A DNA stretch of 16,815 bases, taken from the NCBI GenBank assembly GCA_001871075.1, contig MNUP01000135.1, positions 1 through 16,815 of the forward strand. The letters run 5' to 3'. Origin of the DNA: Candidatus Desantisbacteria bacterium CG1_02_49_89 (lineage in GTDB: Bacteria; Desantisbacteria; UBA1551). Under the pieces are notes generated by a model. That model did not search any database. It saw only the letters and a list, made by a program, of their open reading frames with translations, and had not been told where the DNA came from. Positions 16,565 through 16,815 of this stretch are shown here, in pieces (positions within the stretch are counted from its first letter, which is position 1; each line of letters begins with the position of its first letter). The position numbers and the translations under genes are program-made.

Positions 16565-16747
16565 ATGCCGGTTTTGAAGACAAAGCTGAATAATGAGGAA
16601 AAAGAACTGGATTTTGAGCTGAAGTACCAACTGTCGCTGACAACAGAGCAGAGGTTCAGGATGATGTTTAAAAAATCAAGGGAAATGCAGGAGATGCTGC
16701 AGAAAAATGGACACCGAAAACCTTTTGAGGTCATTAAAAGAAAATAA
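16565..16747 (+). CDS. Small charged protein upstream of a nucleotidyltransferase
   Basis: 60 residues, highly charged and mostly helical (LTTEQRFRMMFKKSREMQEM, then LQKNGHRKPFEVIKRK). SD GGAAGGAAA lies just upstream. I recall small proteins of this kind preceding stand-alone nucleotidyltransferase genes. Its last 41 bases overlap the start of the next gene in another frame, so the two are likely translated together, possibly as a toxin-antitoxin-like or complex-forming pair. No domain name is assigned. Confidence 0.6.
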   Translation: MPVLKTKLNNEEKELDFELKYQLSLTTEQRFRMMFKKSREMQEMLQKNGHRKPFEVIKRK

Positions 16748-16815
16748 GGTAAAATTCGTTATCATAGGCGCCACTGCTTTTCCTGTGCACGGTTACAGCA
16801 GGGCAACCCTTGACA
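16707..16815 (+). CDS. Minimal nucleotidyltransferase, N-terminus (partial, runs off the window)
   Basis: A frame from ATG 16707, inside the previous gene, reads MDTENLLRSLKENKVKFVII then GATAFPVHGYSRATLD and continues past the right edge. The pattern, a short helix, a hydrophobic strand, G-A-x-A, HGxxRAT and then an Asp, matches the start of AbiEii/DUF6036-type nucleotidyltransferases, in which the following DxD coordinates metal; that motif lies beyond the window. Such proteins act as toxins or antitoxins in several systems. Frame overlap with the small gene is 41 bp. Confidence 0.65.
   Translation, partial: MDTENLLRSLKENKVKFVIIGATAFPVHGYSRATLD

Overview
The window reads as a bacterial chromosome segment of about 45-55% GC, probably from an uncultured, diderm-like, possibly anaerobic lineage. 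Reasons: a GH2 beta-galactosidase, an ADP-forming acyl-CoA synthetase fused to a GNAT domain, a YchF GTPase, MscL, a PilZ protein, spacers dense in palindromic repeats, and a signal-peptide CsgG/FlgO-like fragment. No marker gene fixes the phylum, so the lineage is open. Every gene I accept lies on the + strand.

Left part (1-919): the 3' end of a transposase-like gene with its IS end, a consensus promoter, tRNA-Ser(GCU), then a compact, highly base-paired RNA-like segment (about 523-707). That segment sits exactly between two copies of a small module made of the tRNA 3' end, a palindrome and a 40-nt tail.

Core part (920-12219): lacZ; the acyl-CoA synthetase-GNAT fusion; a SAM methyltransferase; an RhlE-like DEAD-box RNA helicase; a PilZ protein; ychF; mscL. 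These look like separately transcribed housekeeping or metabolic genes. Their spacers carry REP-like palindromes, including six copies of a 22-bp palindromic unit, a 61-bp perfect repeat placed before two different genes, and a 63-bp direct repeat before mscL.

Accessory part (12220-16425): the C-terminal part of a REP-associated tyrosine transposase (RAYT) gene runs to 12471. It appears to resume in frame at 16390 with a typical basic GRP-containing tail and stop. The 3918 bp between are bounded by two direct copies (115/116 identical) of a 116-bp element whose own ends are about 50-bp inverted repeats with doubled internal motifs, as in IS21-type ends. Inside is a markedly AT-rich cassette: a GIY-YIG nuclease with a RAMA-like C-terminal domain, a translationally coupled PD-(D/E)XK-like protein, a HEPN-domain protein and an abutting class II glutamine amidotransferase. 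After these come a small membrane protein and a CsgG/FlgO-like gene cut off by the second element copy. The content looks like a mobile defence or conflict island; I do not recognise the combination.

Right edge (16426-16815): a consensus promoter drives a 60-aa protein whose gene overlaps the start of a minimal nucleotidyltransferase, a toxin-antitoxin-like arrangement cut by the window edge.
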